From the NCBI RefSeq assembly GCF_015706575.1, contig NW_024037052.1, forward strand, positions 11,768,711 to 11,832,710: a stretch of DNA of 64,000 nt, in the 5' to 3' direction. Source of the DNA: Patiria miniata (lineage: Eukaryota > Echinodermata > Asteroidea > Valvatida > Asterinidae). Below, in pieces: positions 15,001 to 26,896 of this stretch. The notes beneath the pieces were generated by a model, which was not told the DNA's origin, made no database searches, and was given only the letters and a program-made list of their open reading frames with translations. A program made the position numbers and the translations under genes. How positions within the stretch are numbered: the first letter of the stretch is position 1; each line of letters opens with the position of its first letter.

Positions 15001-18000
15001 ATGGTACCGAGTTTGTCCAAATCCATCCAGGTTAAGGTACCTTCAGGCTGCGATACATGGGAGCCAGGCGGGTTGGCGCTGACAGGCCTTCCTATGGGAC
15101 TTACTGCACAAAAGCGAAAGAAGGGGCATCCGCTGCTACTTCTGGGATTTTCTCCAAAAGTTTCGGGTCTATCGACCTGCCGATTTGCATGCGGGTTGGC
15201 CCATTCATCCGCTTCAAAATGGTACCAAGTTAGTCCAGATCCATCCAGGTTAAGGTACCTTCAGGCTGCGATACATGGGAGCCAGGCGGGTTGGCGCTGA
15301 AGGGCCTCCCTATGGGACTTACTGCACAAAAGCGAAAGAAGGGGCATCCGCTGCTACTTCTGGAATTTTCTCCAAAAGTTTCTGGTCTATCGACCTGCCG
15401 ATTTGCATGCCGGTTAAACCATTCATCCGCTTCAAAATGGTGCCGAGTTTGTCCAGATCCATCCAGGTTAAGGTACCTTCAGGCTGCGATACATGGGAGC
15501 CAGGCGGGTTGGCGCTGACAGGCCTCCCTATGGGACTTACTGCACAAAAGCGAAAGAAGGGGCATCCGCTGCTACTTCTGGGATTTTCTCCAAAAGTTTC
15601 GGGTCTATCGACCTGCCGATTTGCATGCGGGTTGGCCCATTCATCCGCTTCAAAATTGTACCGAGTTTGTCCAAATCCATCCAGGTTAAGGTACCTTCAG
15701 GCTGCGATACATGGGAGCCAGGCGGGTTGGCGCTGACAGGCCTTCCTATGGGACTTACTGCACAAAAGCGAAAGAAGGGGCATCCGCTGCTACTTCTGGG
15801 ATTTTCTCCAAAAGTTTCGGGTCTATCGACCTGCCGATTTGCATGCGGGTTGGCCCATTCATCCGCTTCAAAATGGTACCGAGTTTGTCCAAATCCATCC
15901 AGGTTAAGGTACCTTCAGGCTGCGATACATGGGAGCCAGGCGGGTTGGCGCTGACAGGCCTTCGTATGGGACTTACTGCACAAAAGCGAAAGAAGGGGCA
16001 TCCGCTGCTACTTCTGGGATTTTCTCCAAAAGTTTCGGGTCTATCGACCTGCCGATTGGCATGCGGGTTGGCCCATTCATCCGCTTCAAAATGGTACCAA
16101 GTTAGTCCAGATCCATCCAGGTTAAGGTACCTTCAGGCTGCGATACATGGGAGCCAGGCGGGTTGGCGCTGACAGGCCTTCGTATGGGACTTACTGCACA
16201 AAAGCGAAAGAAGGGGCATCCGCTGCTACTTCTGGGATTTTCTCCAAAGTTTCGGGTCTATCGACCTGCCGATTTGCATGCGGGTTGGCCCATTCATCCG
16301 CTTCAAAATGGTACCAAGTTAGTCCAGATCCATCCAGGTTAAGGTACCTTCAGGCTGCGATACATGGGAGCCAGGCGGGTTGGCGCTGAAGGGCCTCCCT
16401 ATGGGACTTACTGCACAAAAGCGAAAGAAGGGGCATCCGCTGCTACTTCTGGAATTTTCTCCAAAAGTTTCTGGTCTATCGACCTGCCGATTTGCATGCC
16501 GGTTAAACCATTCATCCGCTTCAAAATGGTGCCGAGTTTGTCCAGATCCATCCAGGTTAAGGTACCTTCAGGCTGCGATACATGGGAGCCAGGCGGGTTG
16601 GCGCTGACAGGCCTCCCTATGGGACTTACTGCACAAAAGCGAAGGAAGGGGCATCCGCTGCTACTTCTGGGATTTTCTCCAAAAGTTTCGGGTCTATCGA
16701 CCTGCCGATTTGCATGCGGGTTGGCCCATTCATCCGCTTCAAAATTGTACCGAGTTTGTCCAAATCCATCCAGGTTAAGGTACCTTCAGGCTGCGATACA
16801 TGGGAGCCAGGCGGGTTGGCGCTGACAGGCCTTCCTATGGGACTTACTGCACAAAAGCGAAAGAAGGGGCATCCGCTGCTACTTCTGGACTTTTCTCCAA
16901 AAGTTTCAGGTCTATCGACCTGCCGATTTGCATGCGGGTTGGCCCATTCATCCGCTTCAAAATGGTACCGAGTTTGTCCAAATCCATCCAGGTTAAGGTA
17001 CCTTCAGGCTGCGATACATGGGAGCCAGGCGGGTTGGCGCTGACAGGCCTTCGTATGGGACTTACTGCACAAAAGCGAAAGAAGGGGCATCCGCTGCTAC
17101 TTCTGGGATTTTCTCCAAAAGTTTCGGGTCTATCGACCTGCCGATTGGCATGCGGGTTGGCCCATTCATCCGCTTCAAAATGGTACCAAGTTAGTCCAGA
17201 TCCATCCAGGTTAAGGTACCTTCAGGCTGCGATACATGGGAGCAAGGCGGGTTGGCGCTGACAGGCCTCCCTACGGGACTTACTGCACAAAAGCGAAAGA
17301 AGGGGCATCCGCTGCTACTTCTGGACTTTTCTCCAAAAGTTTCGGGTCTATCGACCTGCCGATTTCCATGCGGGTTGGCTTATTCATCCGCTTCAAAATG
17401 GTACCGAGTTTGTCCAGATCCATCCAGGTTAAGGTACCTTCAGGCTGCGATACATGGGAGCCAGGCGGGGTGGCGCTGACAGGCCTCCCTACGGGACTTA
17501 CTGCACAAAAGAGAAAGAAGAGGCATCGGATACTACGTCTGAACTTTTCTCCAAAAGTTTCGTGTCTATCGACCTGCCGATTTGCATGCGGGTTGGCCCA
17601 TTCATCCGCTTCAAAATGGTACCGAGTTTGTCCCGATCCATCCAGGTTAATGTACCTTCAGGCTGCAAGACATGGGAGCCAGGCGGGTTCGCGCTGACAG
17701 GCCTCCCTAGGGGACTTACTGCACAAAAGCGAAAGAAGAGGCATCGGATACTACGTCTGGGCTTTTCTCCAAAAATTAAGGGTCTAACAACCTGCCGATT
17801 TGCATGCGTATTGGCCCATTCATCTGCTTCAAAATGGTACCAAGTTTGTCCAGATCCATCCAGGTTAAGGTACCTTCAGGCTGCGAGACATGGGAGCCAG
17901 GCGGGTTCGCGCTGAGAGGCCTCCCTAGTGGACTTACTGCACAAAAGCGAAAGAAGAGGCATCGGATACTACGTCTGAGATTTTCTCCAAAAGTTTCGTG

Positions 18001-18338
18001 TCTATCGACCTGCCGATTTGCATGCGGGTTGGCCCATTCATCCGCTTCAAAATGGTACCGAGTTTGTCCAGATCCATCCAGGTTAATGTACCTTCAGGCT
18101 GCGAGACATGAAAGCCAGGCGGGTTGCCGCTGACAGGCCTCAAAATGGTACCCAGTTTGTCCAGATCCATCCTGGTTAAGGTACCTTCAGGCTGCGAGAC
18201 ATGGGAGCCAGGCGGGTTGGCGCTGACAGGCCTCCCTATGGGACTTACTGCACAAAAGCGAAAGAAGGAGCATCCGCTACTACGTCTGGGCTTTTCTCCA
18301 AAAGTTTTGGGTCTATCGACCTGCCGATTTGCATGCGG
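1..18338. repeat. Satellite array, subfamily A (217-218 bp monomer)
   Basis: About 84 head-to-tail monomers, identifiable by the recurring strings ctgcgatacatgggagcc, gggacttactgcacaaaag and gatttgcatgcgggttggcc. Each monomer carries two GGTACC (KpnI) sites about 37 bp apart. Three zones are visible. From 1 to about 13,470 monomers are almost identical and differ mainly by one-base indels in short G, A or T runs. From 13,470 to about 17,460 substitutions are shared among neighbours. From 17,460 to 18,338 monomers are strongly diverged and resemble subfamily B in part (tactacgtctg, gcgagacatg). The array runs off the left edge. All long open frames here come from a repeat whose length is not a multiple of three, so the frame rotates from monomer to monomer; they are not genes. 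Confidence 0.97.
15275..17235. repeat. Higher-order duplication of five satellite monomers (1,089 bp period)
   Basis: The diagnostic variants gcgctgaagggcctc and gccggttaaaccattc appear at 15,294 and 15,409 and recur at 16,383 and 16,498. The next monomers share aaaattgtacc (15,652 and 16,741), ccttcgtatggg (15,959 and 17,048) and gccgattggcatg (16,051 and 17,140). The offset is about 1,089 bp, that is four 218 bp monomers and one of 217 bp. The second copy gained a few private substitutions, for example cttctggactttt near 16,884. Confidence 0.85.
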
Positions 18339-21300
18339 AAAGTCTGAAGCCTTGCCGATTTGTCAGCTTGTTGGCTTATTCATCCGCTACATAACAAGCT
18401 ATAGTTTGTCGAAATCCATCCATGCTAAGGTACCTTTAGACCGCGAGACATTAGAGCCATATCGGCTGGCGCTGACAGCCCTTGCTATGGGACTTACTGC
18501 ACAAAAACGAAACTGGGGGCATCATGTACCTACGTCTGGGGCTCACTCCAAAAGTTTCAAGTCTGAAGCTTTGCCGATTTGTCAGCTTGTTGGCCTATTC
18601 CTCCGCTACATAACAAGATATAGTTTGTCGAAATCCATCCATGTAAAGGTACCTTTAGACCGCGAGACATGAGATGAGAGCCATGTCGGCTGGCGCTGAC
18701 AGCCCTTGCTATGGGACTTACTGCACAAAAACGAAACTGGGGGCATCATGTACCTACGTCGGGGACTCACTCAAAAGTTTCAAGTCTGAAGCCTTGCCGA
18801 TTTTGAAGCTTGTTGGCCTATTCATCCGCTACCCAACAAGCTATAGTTTGTCAAAATCCATCCATGTTAAGGTACCTTTAGACCGCGAGACATGAGAGCC
18901 ATGTCGGCTGGCGCTGACAGCCCTGGCTATGGGACTTACTGCACAAAAACGAAACTGGGGGCATCATGTACCTACGTCTGGGGCTCAGTCCAAAAGTTTC
19001 AAGTCTCAAGCCTTGCCGATTTGTCAGCTTGTTGGCCTATTCATCCGCTACATAACAAGCTATAGTTTGTCGAAATCCATCTATGTTAAGGTACCTTTAG
19101 ACCGCGAGACATGAGAGCCATGTCGGCTGGCGCTGACAGCCCTTGCTATGGGACTTACTGCACAAAAACGAAACTGGGGGCATCATGTACCTACGTCTGG
19201 AGCTCACTCCAAAATTTTCAAGTCTGAAGCCTTGCTGATTTGTCAGCTTGTTGGCCTATTCATCCGCTATCCAACAAGCTATAGTTTGTCGAAATCCATC
19301 CATATTAAGGTACCTTTAGCTCGCGACACATGAGAGCCATGTCGGCTGGCGCTGACAGCCCTTGCTATGGGACTTACTGCACAAAAACGACACTGGGGGC
19401 ATCATGTACCTACGTCTGGGGCTCACTCCAAAAATTTCAAGTCTGAAGCCTTGCCGATTTGTCAGCTTGGTGGCCCATTCATCTGCTATCCAACAAGCTA
19501 TAGTTTGTCAAAATCCATCCATGTTAAGGTACCTTTAGACCGCGAGACATGAGAGCCATGTCGGCCGGCGCTGACAGCCCTTGCTATGGGACTTACAGCA
19601 CAAAAACGAAACTGGGGGCATTTTGTACCTACGTCTTAAACTCACTCCAAAAGTTTCAGATCTGAAGCCTTGCCGATTTGTCAGCTTGTTGGCCTATTCA
19701 TCCGCTACATAACAAGCTATAGTTTGTCCAAAATCCATCCATGTTAAGGTACCTTTAGACCGCGAGACATGAGAGCCATGTCGGCTGGCGCTGACAGCCC
19801 TTGCTATGGGACTTACTGCACAAAAACAAAACTGGGGGCATCATGTACCTACGTCTGGGACTCACTCCAAAAGTTTTCAGTCTGAAGCCTTGCCGATTTG
19901 TAAGCTTGTTGGCCTACTCATCCGCTGCCCAACAAGCTATAGTTTGTCAAAATCCATCCATGTTAAGGTACCTTTAGACCGCGAGACATGAGAGTCATGT
20001 CGGCTGGCGCTGACAGCCCTTGCTATGGGACTTACTGCACAAAAACGAAACTGGGGGCATCATGTACATACGTCTGAGGCTCACTCCAAATGTTTCAAGT
20101 CTGAAGCTTTGCCGATTTGTCAGCTTGTTGGCCTATTCATCCGCTACATAACAAGCTATAGTTTGTCGAAATCCATCCATGCTAAGGTACCTTTAGACCG
20201 CGAGACATGAGAGCCATGTCGGCTGGCGCTGACAGCCCTTGCTATGGGACTTACTGCACAAAAACGAAACTGGGGGCATCATGTACCTACGTCTTAAACT
20301 CACTCCAAAAGTTTCAGGTTTGAAGCCTTGCCGATTTGTCAGCTTGTTGGCCTATTCATCCGCTACATAACAAGCTATAGTTTGTCAAAATCCATCAATG
20401 TTAAGGTACCTTTAGACCGCGAGACATGAGAGCCATGTCGGCTGGCGCTGACAGCCCTTGCTTGGGACTTACTGCACGAAAACGAAACTGGGGGCATCAT
20501 GTATCTACGTCTGGGGCTCACTCCAAAAGTTTCAAGTCTGAAGCCTTGCCGATTTGTCAGCTTGTTGGCCTATTCATCCGCTACCCAACAAGCTATAGTT
20601 TGTCAAAATCCATCCATGTTAAGGTACCTTTAGACCGCGAGACATGAGAGCCATATCGGCTGCCCCTGACAGCCCTTGCTATGGGACTTACTGCACAAAA
20701 ACGAAACTGGGGGCATCATGTACCTACGTCTGGAGCTCACTCCAAAATTTTCAAGTCTGAAGCCTTGCCGATTTTGAAGCTTGTTGGCCTATTCATCCGC
20801 TACCCACCAAGCTATAGTTTGTCAAAATCCATCCATGTTAAGGTACCTTTAGACCGCGAGACATGAGAGCCATATCGGCTGCCCCTGACAGCCCTTGCTA
20901 TGGGACTTACTGCACAAAAACGAAACTGGGGGCATCATGTACCTACGTCTGGAGCTCACTCCAAAATTTTCAAGTCTGAAGCCTTGCTGATTTGTCAGCT
21001 TGTTGGCCTATTCATCCGCTACATAACAAGCTATAGTTTGTCGAAATCCATCCATGTTAAGGTACCTTTAGACCGCGAGACATGAGAGCCATGTCGGCTG
21101 GCGCTGACAGCCCTTGCTATGGGACTTACTGCACAAAAACGAAACTGGGGGCATCATGTACCTACGTCTGGAGCTCACTCCAAAAGTTTCAAGTCTGAAG
21201 CCTTGCTGATTTGTCAGCTTGTTGGCCTATTCATCCGCTATCCAACAAGCTATAGTTTGTCGAAATCCATCCACATTAAGGTACCTTTAGCTCGCGACAC

Positions 21301-22186
21301 ATGAGAGCCATGTCGGCTGGCGCTGACAGCCCTTGCTATGGGACTTACAGCACAAAAACGAAACTGGGGGCATCATGTACCTACATCTGGAGCTCACTCC
21401 AACAGTTTAAAAATCTGAAGCTTTGCCGATTTGTCAGCTTGTTGGCCTATTCATCCGCTATCCAACAAGCTATAGTTTGTCAAAATCCATCCATGTTAAG
21501 GTACCTTTAGACCGCGACACATGAGAGCCATGTTGGCTGGCGCTGACAGCCCTTGCTATGGGACTTACTACACAAAAACGATACTGGGGGCATCATGTAC
21601 CTACGTCTGGGACTCACTCCAACAGTTTAAAGTCTGAAGCCTTGCCGAGTTGTCAGTTTATTGGCCTATCCATCTGCTATTCAACAAGCTATAGTTTGTC
21701 AAAATCCATCCATGTTAAGGTACCTTTAGACCGCGACACATGAGAGCCATGTCGGCTGGCGCTGACAGCCCTTGCAATTGGACTTACTGCACAAAAACGA
21801 AACTGGGGGCATCATGTACCTACGTATGGGGCTCACTCCAAAAGTTTCAGGTCTGAAGCCTTGCCGATTTGTCAAAATCCATCCATGATAAGGTACCTTT
21901 AGACCGCGACACATGAGAGCCATGTCGGCTGGCGCTGCAATTGGACTTACTGCACAAAAACGAAACTGGGGGAATCATGTACCTACTTCTGGGGTTCACT
22001 CCAAAAGTTTCAGGTCTGAAGCCTTGCCGATTTGTCAGCTTGTTGGCCTATTCATCCGCTATCCAATAAGCTATAGTTTGTTCAAATCCATCCATGTCAA
22101 GGTATCTTAGACCGCGATACATGAGAGCCATGTCGGCTGGCGCTGACAGGCCTCGCTACGGGACTTACTGCACAAAAACGAAACTG
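18339..22186. repeat. Satellite array, subfamily B (219 bp monomer)
   Basis: About 17-18 monomers in the same orientation as subfamily A and clearly homologous to it; both share ggcgctgacag, atgggacttactgcacaaaa, ccaaaagtttc and the aaggtacc block. B has one KpnI site per monomer because atggtaccgag of A is replaced by aagctatagtttg, and it carries aaactgggggcatcatgtac in place of the A version. Monomers differ from one another at many positions. Two are internally deleted near 21,870 and 21,935. The last recognisable B sequence ends near 22,186. Confidence 0.95.
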
Positions 22187-23280
22187 ACCACTGCTGACTC
22201 CAAACTTATAAGAGAATGTAGCCACGCTAACTAGCTCCACATCCGTGTCAAAATAGTTGGATGATGGAGTTTTGAGGAAGAGGGCACTTAAAGTCGAGAT
22301 ATAGTAAGTCACGTCATAGCTGATTGAGCGCCAAAGATAGGCAGTCAAATGGAAAACTGCAAAGAAATAAACTTGGCCAAAACATAGTTGCGTCAACTCC
22401 AAACTTGTGGGAGAATGTAGCCACTCTTACTAGCTCCATATTCAAATTTCAAAATATTCTGAGATTTCTGAAGAAGGCACTAAATGTCGAGATATAGCAA
22501 GTCATGTCATAGCTGATGGAGCGCCAACTAATAGGCAGTCAAAATGCAAACCGCACAGAAATAACCTCAGCCAAAACATAGTTGCATTTCCCTAATTTTC
22601 TCCAGTTATATTTGGTCAGCCAACTCCATACTTGTGGGAGAATGTAGCCACATTACCTAGCTCCACATCTATGTCAAAATATTTCGATATTTCTGATGAC
22701 AACGCCACTGCCATATTCATGTCATAGCTGGCAGAGGGCCAACAGACTGATCGGCAGGCAAATGGAGAATACTGCACAGAAATATAGTCGGCCGAAACAT
22801 CCATACGTATCTCTAATTGTCTACAGGTATCTGCTGAATTCAAACGTGTTGTATAATGTAGTCACACTAGCAAGATCCCTATCCATGTCAAAATATTCCA
22901 GAATTACTGATGGCAAGGGCACTAAAAATGAGATATTGCTAGTCACATCTTAGCTGGCAGAGCACCAACTGATAGGCAGTCTAATGGAATAAATTGTACA
23001 TATATAACCTTGGGCAAAACATGGTGCGCATGTCAAATTATCTTCAACTTTGTATTTGATCTGCGGACATTAAATTTGATGGGAACTGTAGCCACAATAT
23101 CCAGCTCCCTATCCATGTCAAAAATCCGAGAATTTCTTTCTAAAAAGGGACTCATACTCGAGATTTAGCATAAGTCATATCATAGCTGGCCCAGGGTTCG
23201 CTGACAGGCAGTCAAATAGTGCACAGAATGTCTCAAACTAAACGCATATGGATATGTCAAATTATCTCAACAAAAGCAAA
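22187..23280. repeat. Decayed tandem repeat, family C, about five monomers of 200-230 bp
   Basis: A second repeat family, not alignable by eye with A or B, directly follows the array. Monomers start near 22,194, 22,390, 22,618, 22,835 and 23,066. They share the pattern aactccaaacttgtgggagaa, tgtagccac, ctagctcc, gtcaaaatatt, gagatatagcaagtca, catagctg, aggcagtcaaatgg and gcacagaaata. Identity between copies falls toward the right. Confidence 0.8.
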
Positions 23281-23339
23281 TCATCCTATTGCCTTTATTG
23301 TCGTATGGCTTGGAATATACATTGAGGTAAGAGCCGTTA

Positions 23340-24006
23340 TACAGGGCGAGTCAGAAGAAGCGGGACCCAAATCCCATAAAATATATTTCATATTTAAAAG
23401 AACATTTAGCACCGACAACAATAATGACTGAAAAGCCAATTTCATAAGCTACTTTTTTATTTTAATAAAATATACAAATTGCTCAATCCGTTCAAAGAAC
23501 ATCACCATTTAAACACAATGACCCTAAAACACGTCTCGTCCAACAAAGCCATTCATTGTGTGTTTTGACTGTTTGGAACAACAAAGAAAATGACACAGAA
23601 TACATATATCAACAACTACTACCAACTGTAGCATATCTTTATTAACAAACCTGGCAAACAATTTAATTAATGAAATATACTTTTTTAAAGGACGGGCCTT
23701 CGAAGGGATTCTGTTGAATATGTTTTATCGTTTATACTGAGATTTAATCGCTGGTGATGTTTGAAGAAAGATGCGACGACGATTCTTGAAATCGCATTGG
23801 GGGGGGCGAGACAGGTTTTAGGGTTATTGTGTGTAAATGATGATATTTTCTAAACGGATTGACTAATTTCAGTAATTTTTATTCATCAAACAGTACCTTG
23901 TGAAATTGGCTTTCCAGTCATTATTTTTTTGGGTGCTGCATATTTGTTTAAATATGAAATATAATGTTTTGGGGTTTGGTTCCGCATTTCTTTTACTCAC
24001 CCTTTA
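23340..24006. mobile_element. Foldback MITE with ~210 bp terminal inverted repeats
   Basis: The left arm begins TACAGGGCGAGTCAGAAGAA at 23,340 and the right arm, read on the minus strand from 24,006, begins TAAAGGGTGAGTAAAAGAAA. The arms stay alignable for about 200 bp (aaagccaatttca, tcaatccgtt, cacaatgaccctaaaac). No coding sequence is present. The TA at both ends fits a TA target duplication, as in Tc1/mariner-like elements; the superfamily is inferred. Its ends resemble those of the element at 41,456. Confidence 0.8.
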
Positions 24007-24655
24007 TCATTATTAAAAACAATAATTCAGTAACATAAGAAGTGCAAACACTTACCAGACTCAGCAGTGTTGAAGAATTCCTTGAGTAGATGCGACGTTG
24101 AACCACATCAGCTTTATCAGCCTGCCATGCATGATAGCGTCCGAGGGTTACAGGAAAGTTGATGAACGGATGCCCGTGAAAACCCTATAGCTAGCAAAGG
24201 CAAAACGATCAAACGTTCTTTTTAAAAGGTGTTGTTTAAACATTTTTTAACAATGTTCTTTGCTTCCTTATTCAAGGCCACTATCCTATATCACTTCTCC
24301 AATAAAGGGCCATACAGAAGGTTAACACCTTGAGGCCATTTCTTTTTACAATTAGCATGTTGTTTACAAGGAAGAAAGTGAGCATTATCATGTCTAAAAA
24401 AACATTGGAAAGTCGGAAGACGCCAGTATACAAATACAACAATTAACATGTTTAATTTGAGGATGGACAGTCGATATTAGCTCCAACAAGTTTTGGAAGT
24501 TGATAAAATAGTTCCTAAGGCGAAATTAAAGGGGCACTGCGTCCTGAAAACCACGAAATGTGCATGTTTCTGGTTCTGGTTGAGTCAGTAAAATTCACTC
24601 ATGAATATCACACTAACTTCTGACCTTATGTGTAGATGACCTTAGTAAATAGCCT
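24007..24655. other. Intergenic sequence with no recognised feature
   Basis: AT-rich sequence between the foldback MITE and the LINE 3' end. No reading frame, splice pattern or repeat that I can support. Confidence 0.5.
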
Positions 24656-25495
24656 TACATGTAATTGTCCATGTAGTGCTTATTGGATGCCCTATCCTTG
24701 AATGCAAGTAGTGTCCTAGAGTTGACGACGTTTGCTGGCAACTTCTTCCATCCTGTAATTGTTCTCGGGAAGAAAGAGTTCCAGTAGGCTTCCTTGGTTG
24801 CATGTCGTTTGTAGGATTTTTGTTGGTGCCCCCTGGTATTTCTTGTGTTTCAGTTGAGGTGATCTGCTCGTGAGATGTAAACCAGCTCATTATTGATTTT
24901 GTAGAGCACTGATGGCCTTTGTATCTTCCTTTGCTCTTCCATGTCTCCCCACTTCATGTGCTCCAGGATTCCAGTGACTGTTCCCTCTTCCTATACTTTA
25001 ATTTTTTTGTGCAGAATCTTGTTGCATATTTTTGGACTCTTTCTAGTGTTACGGTATATTACACTCAGTGTGTGTCCCACACAGCACTGCATACTCCAAA
25101 GATAGGGTATGCCATGGATTTCACTTCTTCTGGGCAGCTCCACATATTCCGCCTGATGACTCCGAGAAATTTCTGGGTTTTGGCTGCAGCAAGCTGTGTT
25201 CGATGTGAGTTGCTCCCCACAAAAGGTGTAGGATCTCTTTGGAGGATTCCGGTAAGCAAATGTGATAGTACAGCACTTCGATGGATTAAAGTTCATGAGC
25301 CATTCATTCGGCCATGATTCGAGCAACTTGAAATTGTTTTGTAGAGTTGAGGTGTCCTTTTCAGGTGATATTTGTTGGTATACTAGGCAACCGTCAGCGA
25401 ATAGTCTCACTTTTGAAGTCAACTTGCTCGGCAGGTAAAGTCAGCAGTATAGTGGTCCGAGCACTGCTCCTTGCGGAACTCTTGATATGGCAGAA
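24656..25495 (-). mobile_element. 5'-truncated non-LTR retrotransposon (LINE) fragment, reverse transcriptase and C-terminus
   Basis: Read on the minus strand, the fragment starts with the reverse-transcriptase motif RVPQGAVLGPL, then the palm motif LFADG (FADD is expected, so the second catalytic Asp is lost), then LESWPNEWLMNFNPSKC, RRNMWSCPEEVKSMAYPIFG and SAVWDTHTE. It ends with the conserved C-terminal block SFFPRTITGWKKLPANVVN and a stop at 24,656. There are several frame changes, in-frame stops and at least one internal deletion, so it is dead. The motif set fits the CR1/L2/Jockey group. Sequence upstream of the RVPQG motif is missing because the inverted-repeat element at 25,496 begins there. 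Confidence 0.88.
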
Positions 25496-26120
25496 ATCCG
25501 AGAGCCCGGCCATTGAGGTATAATTAGAATATCGCGCACAAAAGGTTTGATGGTGACAGCGAGTAGGTGGGGGTGTCCAACCGTCAAAACCGTCACTCTT
25601 AAGTGACACACCCCGTGCGTTTCGGAGGGGGCACCACCTAAAGACCTCCCCCCCCAAAAAAAATTGACTTTTAATTAGAATATCGCGCACAAGCACGATT
25701 CCAAAGCGAAAAGATAGTTTTCGAATAATTTATCAATAACCAATAACTTAAGGATGAGAAATCCCGTGTGCATCCATGTTTAAGAATGGCCTAATTAGCA
25801 CTAATTATTTACTGTTAATTAAACTTTTGAGCACAAGAGCGAAACCTTCACTATAAGCTGCTTGTGACTATAATGCAAGATCCACAACTTAAGAATAGCT
25901 TTTCCCGTGCATTTTGTGCTTAAGAACGAGTTAAAGTTCAATAATTAGCCGCCTTCTAAGATGCTTTTTGTTTTATGTGTTTAAACATTGAGCACAACGA
26001 TCATTCCAACACCAAACGGTAGTGTACGAGTCAGCGTTTGCAGAATGTCAAGTTAAGAATAAAAAAATTCGTGCAAAATCTGCGAACGGCTTTATTTACC
26101 GCGAAATAACGCAAAAACGT

Positions 26121-26312
26121 AGCCCGGTTCATACATCATGCGAAAGCGAATGCGAAGCGAATGCGAAGCGAATTCGACGTCATAAAAACATTCGCTGCGA
26201 AATTCGCCCGAGTTGAAATATGTTCAACTTTTACAAATTCGCAGCGCGAATACTTGCCACGACGTCACAAGTCGCGTTCGCTTTAGCTTTCGCGCAGAGT
26301 ATGAACCGGGCT
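26121..26312. mobile_element. MITE, GCCCGGTTCATAC family, copy 1 (nested)
   Basis: 192 bp bounded by agcccggttcatac and its exact reverse complement gtatgaaccgggct. The interior is rich in gcgaa and gacgtca words. It shares termini and the interior order ttgccggagttgaaa / gcagcgcaa / tcacaagt with the copy at 35,612. It lies inside the larger inverted-repeat element. Confidence 0.8.
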
Positions 26313-26342
26313 TAACTATGGTGGCCCTGAAGGGACATCGCA

Positions 26343-26640
26343 TATCGCAAACGTGTGCGCATACGTATGCGATGTCGCGAAATTTATCGCGAATGTGTGC
26401 GCACACGTATGCGATGTCGCGAAATTTATCGCGAATATGTGCGCACACGTATGCGATGTCGCGAAATTTATCGCGAATATATGCGCACACGTATGCGATG
26501 TCGCGAAATTTATCGCGAATATGTGCGCACACGTATGCGATGTCGCGAAATTTATCGCGAATATATGCGCACACGTATGCGATGTCGTGAAACAATTCGC
26601 GAATATGTGCGCACACGTATGCGAATTTGTTTGCAATGTC
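26343..26640. repeat. 42 bp minisatellite of palindromic words
   Basis: About seven copies of a 42 bp unit containing cgtatgcgatgtcgcgaaa, ttatcgcgaa and atgtgcgcacac. Each unit holds an inverted pair tcgcga...tcgcga around aaattta, and tgcgcaca/tgtgcgca words. Because 42 is a multiple of three, several frames on both strands stay open; this is compositional and not evidence of a gene. Confidence 0.9.
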
Positions 26641-26837
26641 GTGAATTTTATTGCATACCTTGTCGCATACCTTTCAGTAAAATTCCTAATGAACTGGGGA
26701 GTTGTAGCAACTAGTCTGGAATCTAGACGTACTGTTAGATATAAATAGGGTCTGACTAATAAACCTTCCGGCGCGCGCACGCTGTTCCTCGTGCAATCGT
26801 TACTACTAGTACTGTCGAGCGCAAACTTGCTACATGC

Positions 26838-26896
26838 GCAACTTTGAAATTTGCGCGCGCAAGTTTGAAACCTGCGCGCGCAAATTTCAAAGTTGC
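26838..26896. repeat. Perfect 24 bp stem, 11 base loop hairpin
   Basis: Arms at 26,838-26,861 and 26,873-26,896 are exact reverse complements (gcaactttgaaatttgcgcg...). The loop is agtttgaaacc. It lies in the right part of the inverted-repeat element. Confidence 0.9.

Noticed and set aside
1-18338. CENP-B box in the satellite monomer
   Set aside because: The closest match (tttcgggtctatcgacc) differs from NTTCGNNNNANNCGGGN at several essential positions.
4-18672. Dozens of open frames coding MGARRVGADRPPYGTYCTKAKEG-like peptides
   Set aside because: They are produced by a 217-219 bp repeat passing through all frames. There is no start context, no codon bias, and stops fall at the same satellite position.
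1-23280. CRISPR array
   Set aside because: Repeats are contiguous, long and without unique spacers, in a genome with introns and SINEs.
24642-24890. Independent 82-codon gene
   Set aside because: It is a wrong-frame reading of the LINE C-terminus.
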